From positions 1 to 64,000 of the forward strand of contig NZ_PEBI01000001.1 in the NCBI RefSeq assembly GCF_002802875.1: a stretch of 64,000 nt of DNA, given 5' to 3'. This DNA comes from Bifidobacterium primatium. Its GTDB lineage: Bacteria > Actinomycetota > Actinomycetes > Actinomycetales > Bifidobacteriaceae. Position numbers and translations under genes: made by a program. Position 1 is the stretch's first letter. Each line of letters starts with the position of its first letter. The notes beneath the pieces were generated by a model. That model was not told where the DNA came from and made no database searches. It saw nothing but the letters and a program-made list of their open reading frames with translations. This document shows positions 36,992 through 46,547 of this stretch, piece after piece.

Positions 36992-38167
36992 TCAGGCCTC
37001 CTTTTCGGCCGCTGCGAGCACTTCGACGAACGCCTTGCGGAAGGCGTCCATCTCCTCGTCGGTGCCCATGCATACGCGCAGCCAGCCGTCGGGGCCGACG
37101 TCGCGGATGAGCACGCCGCGCTTGAGCAGCTCGTTGAAGATGTAGTCGCGGTTGTCGAAGACGCCGAAGTACACGAAGTTCGACTCCGAGTGTGCCACGG
37201 TGAGGTTACGTCCCTTGTAGGTGAGCGTTTCGAGCCATGCCGCGGTCCGTTCGCGGGTCTCGCGCAGGTGGGCGACGGTGCTGAGCTGTTCGTCGGTGTG
37301 CTCGAGTGCGGCGAGGGCCGCGGCCTGCGTGACGGCGCTCAGATGGTACGGCATGCGTACGATGCGCATGGAGTCGATGATGCCCTTGTCGGCGGCGATG
37401 TAGCCGACGCGGGCGCCGGCGTAGGCGAACGCCTTGCTCATGGTGCGGCTGACGGCGAGGTTCGGATGCCCGTCGATGAGGCTGACCGCGGAGGGCACGC
37501 CGGGCGTGCGGAACTCCACGTAGGCCTCATCCACCACGAGGATGGGGTGTACGCCTTCGGGTGCGCCGTCGACCCCCGCCTCCTCGCAGGCGGCGAGCAG
37601 GGTCCGGGTCTGGTCCATGGGCAGCGGGGTGCCGGTGGGATTGTTCGGGCTGGTCACGAGCACCATGGCGGGCCGGACGTCCTTGATGGCGGCGACCGCC
37701 GCGTCGAGGTCGAGCGTGAAGTCGTCGTTGCGGGGCACGGTCACCCATTCGGTGAAGGTGTCGCGCGCGTATTCGGGGTACATCGAGTACGTGGGCGTGA
37801 AGCTCAGGGCCTTGCGGCCCGGTCCGCCGAACGCCTGGAACAGCTGGAGCATGATCTCGTTGGACCCGTTGGCGGCCCACAGCTGTTCGACGGCGAGCCG
37901 CGTGCCGGACTCCTTGGCGAGGTAGTCGCCGAACGCCTTGCGCAATGCGATGTGCTCGCGGTCCGGGTAGCGGTTGAGCGTCGGGGCGATCTCGCGTACG
38001 CGTTCGGCGATGGTGTCGACCACGTCGGGTGCGGGCGGGTACGGATTCTCGTTGACGTTGAGGCAGACGGGAACGTCGAGCTGGGGGGCGCCGTACGGCT
38101 CCTCGCCCCGCAGGTCGTTGCGCAGCGGCAGGCTTGCGGGGATGGCGTTGCTGGTGGTCTCGCTCAT
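36992..38167 (-). CDS. hisC: Histidinol-phosphate aminotransferase
   Basis: PLP-dependent transamination producing histidinol phosphate. The 391-aa fold-type I enzyme shows the N-terminal NVNENPYPP, TSPNNPTGTPLP, VDEAYVEF and the PLP-lysine motif RTMSKAFAYAGARVGY. The start ATG forms ATGA with the hisD stop codon; the longer open frame upstream lies within hisD and is not homologous. Confidence 0.94.
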   Translation of the reverse strand: MSETTSNAIPASLPLRNDLRGEEPYGAPQLDVPVCLNVNENPYPPAPDVVDTIAERVREIAPTLNRYPDREHIALRKAFGDYLAKESGTRLAVEQLWAANGSNEIMLQLFQAFGGPGRKALSFTPTYSMYPEYARDTFTEWVTVPRNDDFTLDLDAAVAAIKDVRPAMVLVTSPNNPTGTPLPMDQTRTLLAACEEAGVDGAPEGVHPILVVDEAYVEFRTPGVPSAVSLIDGHPNLAVSRTMSKAFAYAGARVGYIAADKGIIDSMRIVRMPYHLSAVTQAAALAALEHTDEQLSTVAHLRETRERTAAWLETLTYKGRNLTVAHSESNFVYFGVFDNRDYIFNELLKRGVLIRDVGPDGWLRVCMGTDEEMDAFRKAFVEVLAAAEKEA

Positions 38168-39546
38168 CGAAGGCCCGCTTCCTTCTCCTGCTCGCGCAGG
38201 GTGGCCTTGTCGTACGGGTCCTTGACGAAGCGGGACAGCACGCATTCGCCGTGGGCGGGCAGGTCTTCGGAGACGGCGAACGCGTTGATGCGCGCGGCCA
38301 GGGCCTTGAGACCCTCCTCGTCGTATTCGATGACCTCGACCGGCTTCATAAAGGTGTGCACGCCGAGGCCTGCGGCGAAGCGGGCGGTGCCGCCGGTGGG
38401 CAGCACGTGGTTGGAGCCGGACATGTAGTCGCCGAGCGGAACCGGCGAGTAGGGTCCACGGAAGATGGCGCCGGCGTTCTTGATGCGCTTGACGACCGCG
38501 TCGGCGTCCTTGGTCTGAATCTCGAGGTGCTCGGCGGCGTAGGCGTTGGCGGCGTCGATGGACTGGTCGAGGCCGTCGGTCAGCACGATGGCGGACTGGG
38601 TGCCGTTGAGCGACGTGTGGACGCGTTCGGCGTGTTCGGTGCGCGGCACGCGGTAGTTGAGGTTCTCCTGCACCTTGTCGGCGAGTTCAGGCGAATCGGT
38701 GAACAGCACGGATCCGGCGAGCTCGTCGTGCTCGGCCTGGCCGATGAGGTCGGCGGCCAGCAGGCTCGGGTTGGCGTCCTTGTCGGCGATGATGCCGATC
38801 TCGGTGGGGCCGGCGACGGCGTCGATGCCCACGAACGCGGAGACGAGGGATTTGGCGGTGGCCACGAAGATGTTGCCGGGGCCGGTGATCTTGTCGACCG
38901 GGTCGCACAGCACGGCACCGTCCTGAGGCTCGGAGCCCTTGGCGCCGTAAGCGAACATGGCGATGGCCTGGGCACCGCCGACGGCGTAGACCTCGTCGAC
39001 GCCGAGGATGGCGCAGGTGGCGAGGATGGTCTTGTTCGGCAGGCCCTCCTCGTTGTCGCGGGCCGGCGGGGTGGCGATGGCGAGCGACTCGACGCCCGCG
39101 GCCTGGGCCGGCACGGCGTTCATGATCACGGACGAGGGGTAGACGGCCTTGCCGCCGGGCACGTAGAGGCCCACGCGCTGGATGGGGATCCAGCGTTCGG
39201 CCACGCGGGCGCCTTCGGCGAGGTCGGTGTGGAAGTCCTTCGGCACCTGGTTGGCGGCCACGGCGCGGGCGCGGCGCACGGATTCCTCGATGGCGGCGCG
39301 TACCTCGGGATCGAGGGTGTCGAGCGCGGCGGCGATGGCCTCCTTGGGCACACGCAGGTTGGCCGGGCGCACGTGGTCGAACTTCTCCTCGAAGTCGCGC
39401 AGCGCGGCGGCGCCACGCTCCTTCACGTCGTCGAGGATGGGACGCACGAGGTCGGTGGCCTCGGAGGTTCCCATCGCGGCACGCGGCATCGCGGCCAGCA
39501 GTTCGGCTCGGCTGAGGCTCTTGCCTCGAAGGTCAATGATTCGCAT
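38164..39546 (-). CDS. hisD: Histidinol dehydrogenase
   Basis: Zinc enzyme oxidising histidinol to histidine in two steps. The 460-aa protein has VGLYVPGGKAVYPSSV, the signature DKITGPGNIFVATAK, PTEIGIIAD and the zinc/catalytic QAEHDELAG histidine-glutamate pair, ending with the GSNHVLPTGGTAR loop. The start at 39546 is preferred (GAGAA upstream); an ATG at 39561 is an alternative. First gene of the his operon here. Confidence 0.94.
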   Translation of the reverse strand: MRIIDLRGKSLSRAELLAAMPRAAMGTSEATDLVRPILDDVKERGAAALRDFEEKFDHVRPANLRVPKEAIAAALDTLDPEVRAAIEESVRRARAVAANQVPKDFHTDLAEGARVAERWIPIQRVGLYVPGGKAVYPSSVIMNAVPAQAAGVESLAIATPPARDNEEGLPNKTILATCAILGVDEVYAVGGAQAIAMFAYGAKGSEPQDGAVLCDPVDKITGPGNIFVATAKSLVSAFVGIDAVAGPTEIGIIADKDANPSLLAADLIGQAEHDELAGSVLFTDSPELADKVQENLNYRVPRTEHAERVHTSLNGTQSAIVLTDGLDQSIDAANAYAAEHLEIQTKDADAVVKRIKNAGAIFRGPYSPVPLGDYMSGSNHVLPTGGTARFAAGLGVHTFMKPVEVIEYDEEGLKALAARINAFAVSEDLPAHGECVLSRFVKDPYDKATLREQEKEAGLR

Positions 39547-39637
39547 AATGTTCTCTGCCATGCTAACGATGGTAAGAACCGCCAATGACGAAAACGACCG
39601 TATTATGCACCTTGTCTCATACTTCGGAGACGAAAAC

Positions 39638-39666
39638 GCCGTCCGGCCCATCGGGGCGCGGACGGC
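39638..39666 (-). terminator. Terminator of cfa
   Basis: A GCCGTCC/GGACGGC stem (39638-39644, 39660-39666) is followed on the minus strand by GTTTTCG, 33 bases after the cfa stop. Confidence 0.65.
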
Positions 39667-39698
39667 ATGGACGAAAAGGCCGGTACGAAGGCGGCGGA

Positions 39699-41003
39699 TC
39701 AGCCCTTCCACCAGGGACGCAGCGGATACCAGTCGCCCATCGGATGCCCCTCGCGGTCGGGCTTGACGGCGAGGAACTGGTGCACCTGAATGCCGTCGAG
39801 CTCGAAGTTCAGCGCGCATGCGGCCAGGTACAGGCCGTATACCTTGGCGCGCTCGAAGCCCACCTCGGCCACTTCGGCGTCCCAGTTGGCCTTGAGGTTG
39901 CGGTTCCAGTTGTGCAGGGTGAGCGCGTAGTGCTGGCGTAGGTTCTCCTGGTGCACCACGTTGAATCCTGCGTCGTGGATGCGCGATTCGATGAAGCCGG
40001 GCGAGGCGAGGTCGCCGTCGGGGAAGATGTAGCGGTCGAGGAACTCGTCGGTGCCGGGCCTGCCGTTCGGCCGGTTGTGGCTGATGGTGATCTGGTGGTT
40101 GAGCAGCCTGCCCATGGGCTTGACGAGCTTGAACATCTCGTTGAAGTAATGCTGGTAGTTCTTGGCGCCCACATGCTCCATCATGCCGATGGAGCATACG
40201 CCGTCGAAGTCGCGCTCGGGCACTTCGCGGTAGTCCATCACGCGCAGCTCGGCGAGGTCCTCGAGGCCTTCGCGGCGAATCCACTCCTGACCGTATTCGA
40301 TCTGCTCGCGGGAGAGCGAGACGCCCAGCGCCTTGATGCCGCGTCTGGCGGCAGCGATGACCATGGAGCCCCAGCCGCAGCCGATGTCGAGCAGCCGCTG
40401 GCCGGGCTTGAGGTCGAGCTTGTCGAGCACGAGGTCGAGTTTGCGCTGCTGGGCCACGTCGAGGCTGGTCTCCGGGGTGTCGAACACGGCGCAGGTGTAT
40501 GTCATCGACGGGCCGAGGAACCGCGAATAGAACTCGTTCGAAAGATCGTAGTGGAAGCTCACGGTCTCGGAGTCGGCCTTCTCGGTGTGCGGAATGAGCC
40601 CGTGCGTGATGCGCTCGAACCTGGACGGCCCCTCGGACTCGGGCACCTCCACCTTGTGGATGCCGTGACTGAGAACGGCGGCCGCAAGACGGGCCAGTTC
40701 GGCCGGCGAGGGCTTGCGCACGTAGGGCGACAGCGCCACGAGCTGCCGTAGCTGCGGATACGGGTCCGCGTAGTCGATGCCCTTGATGTCGAAGTAGCCG
40801 AGGATGTATGAGCGGGCCACGCCGATCTCGTTGGGATTGTGCACCAGCTGGTACATCATCTTCGGGCTGGTGATGGATATCTGCAGGTCGGCGTCGGACG
40901 GGCCGAACGACGACCCGTCGAACGCGTCGATCCTCACCGGGGCGTCCGGTTCGAGGAACGTGCCGATCATCTCGCTGACTTTCATGGATTTTCCGTTGCC
41001 CAT
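39699..41003 (-). CDS. cfa: Cyclopropane-fatty-acyl-phospholipid synthase
   Basis: Transfers a methylene group from SAM to cis double bonds of membrane phospholipid acyl chains, an acid-stress adaptation. The 434-aa protein has an N-terminal lipid-binding domain, the motif SFHYDLSNEFYSRFLG, the SAM motif LLDIGCGWGSMVI, and the active-site MMEHVGAKNY and DRYIFPDGDL stretches. Start at 41003 has AAAAGGGG upstream; an internal ATG at 40985 is possible. Single-gene unit with its own terminator. Confidence 0.93.
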   Translation of the reverse strand: MGNGKSMKVSEMIGTFLEPDAPVRIDAFDGSSFGPSDADLQISITSPKMMYQLVHNPNEIGVARSYILGYFDIKGIDYADPYPQLRQLVALSPYVRKPSPAELARLAAAVLSHGIHKVEVPESEGPSRFERITHGLIPHTEKADSETVSFHYDLSNEFYSRFLGPSMTYTCAVFDTPETSLDVAQQRKLDLVLDKLDLKPGQRLLDIGCGWGSMVIAAARRGIKALGVSLSREQIEYGQEWIRREGLEDLAELRVMDYREVPERDFDGVCSIGMMEHVGAKNYQHYFNEMFKLVKPMGRLLNHQITISHNRPNGRPGTDEFLDRYIFPDGDLASPGFIESRIHDAGFNVVHQENLRQHYALTLHNWNRNLKANWDAEVAEVGFERAKVYGLYLAACALNFELDGIQVHQFLAVKPDREGHPMGDWYPLRPWWKG

Positions 41004-41181
41004 ACATCGCCCCTTTTCACGAATGACTCACGGAACAGTCTGCACTGATATTCGGCTATTCAGCCAAGCAGCAGTGTAGTCCGCTCACATCACCGTCATG
41101 GCCGGGAAAATCCGAATGCCGGAACATCATGACGTACGTTCATCGTTGGGCGAACACCAATCGACATATCACGGCGAGATG

Positions 41182-41517
41182 TCAGACGAACACCATCTGG
41201 ACGAGCGCCATGTAGAGGATGGTGCCGCCGGCGATGGACAGCAGCATATTGCGCTTCCACGCATGCAGCGCGACGATGGCCGCCATGGCGATGAGTTCGG
41301 GGATGCCGTGACTGCCTGTCATGGGCGAGACGTCCTTGAGCGAGTACACGACCAGCAGGCCGGTCATCGCGTACGGCAGCACCTTGCCGAGGTATTCGAT
41401 GAAGCGCGGCGGCTCCTTCGACTCGGGGAACAGCAGGAACGGCAGGAATCGGGTGAGGATGGTGCCCAACGACACCACCGCAATGGTCAGTACGCTCTGC
41501 AGCACGGTCATCGTCAT
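41182..41517 (-). CDS. azlD: AzlD-type branched-chain amino acid exporter small subunit
   Basis: A 111-aa membrane protein with about four helices ([21 protein letters not shown] at the start), matching AzlD, which pairs with AzlC to export branched-chain amino acids. The motif [10 protein letters not shown] is typical. The ATG overlaps the azlC stop as ATGA. Substrate is inferred from the family. Confidence 0.88.
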   Translation of the reverse strand: MTMTVLQSVLTIAVVSLGTILTRFLPFLLFPESKEPPRFIEYLGKVLPYAMTGLLVVYSLKDVSPMTGSHGIPELIAMAAIVALHAWKRNMLLSIAGGTILYMALVQMVFV

Positions 41518-42287
41518 GACGTCGCCTCCATATCCTCGGTGTCCTTCACGGCATCGCCGGCACTCCCATCGCCCTTCGGCCGCGGGTCGTCGAGATACGG
41601 CCGCAGCACGATGAACAGCACAAGCATGAGCACCAACGACGGAACCATGAACCGGTCGGGACCGAGCACGATAAGGCACGCCAGTGACGCAAGCACTCCC
41701 ACCATGGCGGGCAGGTGCCGCCTCTCCCCCATCCACTGGTCGAGGAAGATGACGAGGAACAATGCAGTGAGCACGAATTCGATGCCCTTGGTGCTGAACG
41801 GCAGCAGGCCGCCGACGAGCCATCCGAGTGCGGTGCCGCCTATCCAGTACCAACGGTTGAGCAGGTTCACGAACAGCATGAACCATCCTCGGTCGACGTC
41901 GTCGGGAATGTGCGCCGAGGAGTTGATGGCGAAGCTTTCGTCGCACATCGCGAAGATGAGGTACGGCTTCTTCCATCCCATGTTCTTGTATTTGCCGAGC
42001 ATCGACAGTCCATAGAACAGATGCCTGGCGTTGACCATCAGCGCCAGCATGAACGCGGCGAGGGGGTTGAACGCGCTGAGCAGCAGGTTCACCGTGACGA
42101 ACTCCATCGACCCGGCGAAGATGAAATACGCCATGCACACCGGATAGAGGAACGCGAAACCCTTGGCATGCATGAGCAGGCCATACGAACAGCCAAGGAA
42201 CAGGAAGCCTGCGGCGATGGGCAGGGTGAGTGGGAGCGCGGTCCGGAACGCCTTGCCGACGACTCCCGATTGCGACGGTGAATGCAC
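41514..42287 (-). CDS. azlC: AzlC-type branched-chain amino acid exporter large subunit
   Basis: A 257-aa membrane protein with about eight helices, carrying the AzlC features [21 protein letters not shown] and [11 protein letters not shown], and CDESFAI. The start is taken as the GTG at 42287, six bases after GGAG; an upstream ATG in the same frame gives a basic, non-conserved extension. Forms a translationally coupled pair with azlD. Confidence 0.88.
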   Translation of the reverse strand: MHSPSQSGVVGKAFRTALPLTLPIAAGFLFLGCSYGLLMHAKGFAFLYPVCMAYFIFAGSMEFVTVNLLLSAFNPLAAFMLALMVNARHLFYGLSMLGKYKNMGWKKPYLIFAMCDESFAINSSAHIPDDVDRGWFMLFVNLLNRWYWIGGTALGWLVGGLLPFSTKGIEFVLTALFLVIFLDQWMGERRHLPAMVGVLASLACLIVLGPDRFMVPSLVLMLVLFIVLRPYLDDPRPKGDGSAGDAVKDTEDMEATS

Positions 42288-42378
42288 GGGAGCTCCTTTC
42301 TTTTCCTTCCGTGGAACGACCCGATTCATGATAATCCCATGGAGGACAACCCGCCCGTACACGGCCCATACGGCCGCG

Positions 42379-45300
42379 TTACGCGGCGGCGAGGCAGGCC
42401 GGGCCGAAGACCGTCTTGATCTCGCCGAACAGGGACGTGTCCCTTCGCACGCGGAAGTTGTCGCCGAAGGTGAGCATCGTGGCCCCACCCTTGGCGTCGG
42501 TCACGGCAAGCCGCACCTCGCAGTATCCCGGATGCTGGCGCAGGATGCGGGCGAGGGCCTCCACATGCGCCCTGTCGATGGCGGTGGCCGGCAGCATGAT
42601 GACCAGCGTGCGCTCGTCCTCGGCCTCGAGCGTGGGCACCTCCATCTCGGAGGCGCGCAGCGACACGGTCTCGTCGCGCACGTCGACCATGCCGCGGATG
42701 CGCACGACGGTGTCGAGCGCCATGTCGGCGGCGGCGGACTCGTAGGCCTTGCCGAAGAACATGCACTGGATGGAGCTCTCCAGATCCTCGATGGTGACGA
42801 TGGCCCAGGGGTTGCCCTTCTTCGACACACGGCGGTCGATGTTGGTGATCAGTCCGGCGAGCGTCACCTGCTCGCGGTCCGGCATCGTCGGCGCGCGGTC
42901 GATGAGCTGGGCGATGGACATGTCTCGCAGTCCGGCGAGCACCGAGCTCATGCCGCTGAGCGGATGGTCGGAGACATACAGGCCGAGCATCTCGCGTTCG
43001 AAGTTGAGCTTGGTCTTCTTGTCCCATTCCTCGATGTCGGGGATCTGCACGTCGGCGTCGCCCATCACGTCGTCGCCATCCGCGTCGTCGTCGCCGAGGC
43101 CGGCGAACAGGTCGAACTGACCTTCGGCCTCCTTGCGTTTGAGCGGCACGATCTGGTTGATGGCCGTCTCGTGGATCTGGAACAGGGCGCGGCGGTTCGG
43201 GTCGATGGAGTCGAAGGCGCCGGCCTTGATGAGCGATTCGACGAGGCGGCGGTTGAGCGCGGTCAGCGGCACGCGCTTGATGTAGTCCATGAAGTTCACG
43301 AACCTGCCGTGGGAGCCCTTGCGCTCGGCGATGATGTCCTCCACGGCCTTCTCGCCGACGTTGCGGATGGCGCCGAGGCCGAAGCGCACGACGTCGCCGA
43401 CTGCGGAGTACTCGTACACGGATTCGTTGACGTCCGGGGAGAGCACCTGGATGCCCATGCGCCTGGCCTCGCCGAGGTACAGTGCCGTCTTGTCCTTGTT
43501 GGTGCTGGCGCCCTGCAGCAGCGCGGCCATGAACTCCGTCGGATAGTGGGTCTTGAGGTAGGCGGTCCAGTAGGAGATCAGGCCGTATGCGGCGGAGTGC
43601 GCCTTGTTGAACGCGTATCCGGAGAACGGCACGAGGATCTCCCACACGGCCTCGGCGGCCTCCTCGGAGTAGCCGTGCTCCTTCATGCCGGCGAAGAACG
43701 GAATCTTCTCCTTGGCCAGCACCTCCGGCTTCTTCTTGCCCATGGCGCGCCTGAGCACATCGGCCTTGCCCAGGGAGTAGCCCGCGAGGATTCGCGCGGC
43801 GGACTGCACCTGCTCCTGGTAGATGATGAGGCCGTACGTCTCGTCGAGCACCTGCTTGAGCGGCTTCTCGAGCTCGGGGTGGATGGGCACGATCTTCTGC
43901 AGACCGTTCTTGCGCTTGGCGTAGTTGGTGTGCGAGTCCATGCTCATGGGGCCCGGACGGTACAGGGCGATGAGTGCGGAGATGTCGTTGAAGTTGTCGG
44001 GCTTGAGCGTCTTGAGCAGTGCGCGCATGCCGTCGGAATCGAGCTGGAACACGCCGAGCGTGTCGCCGCGGGAGAGCAGCTCGTACGTGGCCTTGTCGTC
44101 CAGGGGGATCTTGGTGTAGTCGAGTGTGCCCTTGCCGTTGTGCTCGATGTTCTTGAGCGTGTCGCGGATCACCGTGAGGTTGGAAAGCCCTAGGAAGTCC
44201 ATCTTGACCAGACCCAGCGTCTCGCAGGTGTGGTACTCGAACGTGGTGGTCACCGTGCCGTCGGTGCGTTCCAGCAGCGGCGACGTGTCGGTGATCGGCT
44301 CGCTTCCCATGATGGTGGCGCAGGCGTGCACACCGGTCTGGCGGATTAGGCCCTCGATGCCCATGGCCTCCTCGGTGATGCGCTTGACGTCCGGGTCGGA
44401 ATCGTAGAGCTCGCGGTATTCCCTCGCCTCGGCGTATCGCTTGGCGCCGGGGTCGAAGATGTCGTGCAGGCTGATGTCCTTGCCGCCGGTCGCGGCGGGC
44501 GGCAGCGCCTTGGTGACGCGCTCGCCCATCGAAAACTCGTAGCCCATGATGCGTGCGGAGTCCTTCAGTGCCTGCTTGGTCTTGATGGTGCCGTAGATCA
44601 CGCACTGCGCCACCTTGTCGTGGCCGTACTTGTCGGCCACGTAGTCGAGCACCTTCATACGGCCCTCGGGGTCGAAGTCGACGTCGATATCCGGCAGGGA
44701 GACGCGTTCGGGGTTGAGGAACCTCTCGAAGATCAGGCCGTGTTCGAGTGGGTCGAGCTCGGTGATGCCCATGGCGTAGGCGACCATGGCGCCTGCAGCG
44801 GAGCCTCGGCCGGGGCCGACCATGATGCCGTGCTCCTTCGCCCAGTTGATGTAGTCGGAGACGACGAGGAAGTAGCCGGGGAACTGCATCTGGCAGATCA
44901 CGCCGCACTCGTAGTCGGCCTGCTTGGAGACCTCGACGGGCACATTGCCCTCGTAACGCTTCTCCAGGCCCTCCTCGACCTTCTTGAGGAAGAGCGAGGT
45001 CTCGTCCCAGCCTTCGGGGCAGTCGAACCGCGGCATGAACGCGCCGTCCTCGCCGTCGTCGAACATCACGTTGCAGCGTTCGGCGATCTCCAGCGTGTTG
45101 TCGCATGCCTCGGGCAGGTCGCGGAACAGTTCGCGCATCTCCTCGGCGGATTTGATGTAGTAGCCGGAGCCGTCGAACTTGAAGCGGTCGGGATCGTCGA
45201 GACGCGAGCCGGAGTTGATGCACAGCATGGCGTCCTGGGCGCCGCGGTCCGCCTCCAGCACGTAGTGGGAGTCGTTCGTGGCGAGCAGCGGGGCGTTCAG

Positions 45301-45945
45301 CTTCCTGGCAATGGTCAGCAGGTCCTCGGTCACCTGGGTCTCGATCTTCAGACCGTGGTCCATGAGTTCGATGTAGAAGCTGTCCTTGCCGAAGATGTCC
45401 TGCAGCTCCCCCGCCGCGCGCAGGGCCTCGTCGAACTGGCCGAGCCTGAGCCTGGTCTGGATGATGCCGGATGGGCATCCGGAGGAGGCGATCACGCCTT
45501 TGGAGTAGGTGGCGAGCACCTCCTTGTCCATACGCGGATAGCGCATCACGCGACCTTCGAGGTTGGCCACGGAACTGGCCTTAGTGAGGTTGACGAGTCC
45601 CTCGTCGTTCTCCGCCCACATGGTCAGGTGGGTGATGAGGCCGCCGCCGGAGACGTCGTCGCGGCGCTGCGCCTCGGTGCCCCAGTGCACGCGGGACTTG
45701 TCCTGTCGGGCGGTCTCCGGGGTCACATATGCCTCGATGCCGATGATCGGCTTGACGCCGGCCTTCACTGCGGTGCTCCACATCTCGTAGGCGCCGTGCA
45801 TGTTGCCGTGGTCGGTGATGCCGACGGCGGGCATGCCCAGTTCCTTGACCCGGTTCACCAGATTCGGGATCTTCGAGGCCCCATCCAGCAGGGAGTAGTG
45901 GGTGTGGTTGTGAAGCTGCACAAAGTTCTTCGCCGGTTCAGTCAT
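42379..45945 (-). CDS. dnaE: DNA polymerase III alpha subunit
   Basis: Replicative polymerase. The 1188-aa protein has an N-terminal PHP domain (HNHTHYSLLDGA), the catalytic aspartates in PDIDVDFDPEGR, GRGSAAGAMVAYA, the helix-hairpin-helix and beta-binding regions, and a C-terminal OB domain (VTLAGLITNIDRRVSKKGNPW). Length and order fit the DnaE1 type. ATG at 45945 is preferred by homology; the upstream ATG at 45957 overlaps a weak ribosome site. A long inverted repeat lies 54 bases upstream. Confidence 0.96.
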   Translation of the reverse strand: MTEPAKNFVQLHNHTHYSLLDGASKIPNLVNRVKELGMPAVGITDHGNMHGAYEMWSTAVKAGVKPIIGIEAYVTPETARQDKSRVHWGTEAQRRDDVSGGGLITHLTMWAENDEGLVNLTKASSVANLEGRVMRYPRMDKEVLATYSKGVIASSGCPSGIIQTRLRLGQFDEALRAAGELQDIFGKDSFYIELMDHGLKIETQVTEDLLTIARKLNAPLLATNDSHYVLEADRGAQDAMLCINSGSRLDDPDRFKFDGSGYYIKSAEEMRELFRDLPEACDNTLEIAERCNVMFDDGEDGAFMPRFDCPEGWDETSLFLKKVEEGLEKRYEGNVPVEVSKQADYECGVICQMQFPGYFLVVSDYINWAKEHGIMVGPGRGSAAGAMVAYAMGITELDPLEHGLIFERFLNPERVSLPDIDVDFDPEGRMKVLDYVADKYGHDKVAQCVIYGTIKTKQALKDSARIMGYEFSMGERVTKALPPAATGGKDISLHDIFDPGAKRYAEAREYRELYDSDPDVKRITEEAMGIEGLIRQTGVHACATIMGSEPITDTSPLLERTDGTVTTTFEYHTCETLGLVKMDFLGLSNLTVIRDTLKNIEHNGKGTLDYTKIPLDDKATYELLSRGDTLGVFQLDSDGMRALLKTLKPDNFNDISALIALYRPGPMSMDSHTNYAKRKNGLQKIVPIHPELEKPLKQVLDETYGLIIYQEQVQSAARILAGYSLGKADVLRRAMGKKKPEVLAKEKIPFFAGMKEHGYSEEAAEAVWEILVPFSGYAFNKAHSAAYGLISYWTAYLKTHYPTEFMAALLQGASTNKDKTALYLGEARRMGIQVLSPDVNESVYEYSAVGDVVRFGLGAIRNVGEKAVEDIIAERKGSHGRFVNFMDYIKRVPLTALNRRLVESLIKAGAFDSIDPNRRALFQIHETAINQIVPLKRKEAEGQFDLFAGLGDDDADGDDVMGDADVQIPDIEEWDKKTKLNFEREMLGLYVSDHPLSGMSSVLAGLRDMSIAQLIDRAPTMPDREQVTLAGLITNIDRRVSKKGNPWAIVTIEDLESSIQCMFFGKAYESAAADMALDTVVRIRGMVDVRDETVSLRASEMEVPTLEAEDERTLVIMLPATAIDRAHVEALARILRQHPGYCEVRLAVTDAKGGATMLTFGDNFRVRRDTSLFGEIKTVFGPACLAAA

Positions 45946-45998
45946 ACGTTCCACCATACCTCACGCCCTGCTGGAGGCATGGCGGCGGGTGGACGGGG

Positions 45999-46038
45999 CA
46001 TCGGCCGACGGACCGGCGCCATGGTCCGCCGGCCGATG
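45999..46038. repeat. Long inverted repeat in the dnaE 5' region
   Basis: CATCGGCCGACGGACC (45999-46014) and GGTCCGCCGGCCGATG (46023-46038) pair with a single mismatch around an 8-base loop. It lies between divergent dnaE and the small membrane protein gene; a regulatory or leader structure is possible. Confidence 0.5.
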
Positions 46039-46153
46039 TGGACGGACGGTCACGTTTGTCCACATTCCCCCGGGAGCTTGATTTTCCCGTCCCGAGCGTC
46101 CGACCATGGAACCGATGGCCCGCATGACGGCCGTATGAAGGGAGTCGACGACG

Positions 46154-46537
46154 ATGAACGAGCAGCATCCGGCGGTCGGTCATATCGAGGGAATGGGCCC
46201 TCGCCCGTTCTCCAAGGCGGCCATGGCGGCCTTCGGCCTCGCCATGGCCTGTGTGCTGTGCATGGGAGCGGCCGCGGGAGGGTATTGGCATCTCAATCGC
46301 GGCGAGTATGATCCCGCCGATGCATTGATGCTGCTGGCCGCGATCGCAGCCGCGCTGGCCGGTATCTGCTGCGCGGCCGCGGCGATCATCGTGGGTGTCG
46401 TGTCGCTGGTGGAATGCCTTCGACCGAACCCGCGCACGGGAATGAGGGCCCGCGGCCTGTGGCTGGCCGTCGCCGCCATGGCAATCGCCGCGATGCCGTT
46501 GGCGGCGCTGCTGTGGCTGCGCGCCGCCAACGGCTGA
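46154..46537 (+). CDS. Small membrane protein of unknown function
   Basis: A 127-aa protein, not recognised, with three predicted membrane helices (around 21-43, 56-86 and 101-124) rich in alanine. The first 20 residues are hydrophilic and likely cytoplasmic. The ATG at 46154 is preceded by AAGGGAG about 8 bases upstream, supporting real translation. It stands alone on the plus strand between two minus-strand genes and stops 10 bases before the end of the rluD-type gene. Confidence 0.7.
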   Translation: MNEQHPAVGHIEGMGPRPFSKAAMAAFGLAMACVLCMGAAAGGYWHLNRGEYDPADALMLLAAIAAALAGICCAAAAIIVGVVSLVECLRPNPRTGMRARGLWLAVAAMAIAAMPLAALLWLRAANG

Positions 46538-46547
46538 TGCGAGCCGT

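Noticed and set aside
39549-41007. Reading hisD as a 947-residue protein extending through cfa
   Set aside because: The upstream part is cfa read in the wrong frame; hisD homology begins at MRIIDLRGK.
42163-45478. Long open frames overlapping dnaE in other frames and on the opposite strand
   Set aside because: They are low-complexity Arg/Gly/Ala-rich translations across a gene with full PHP and polymerase motifs.
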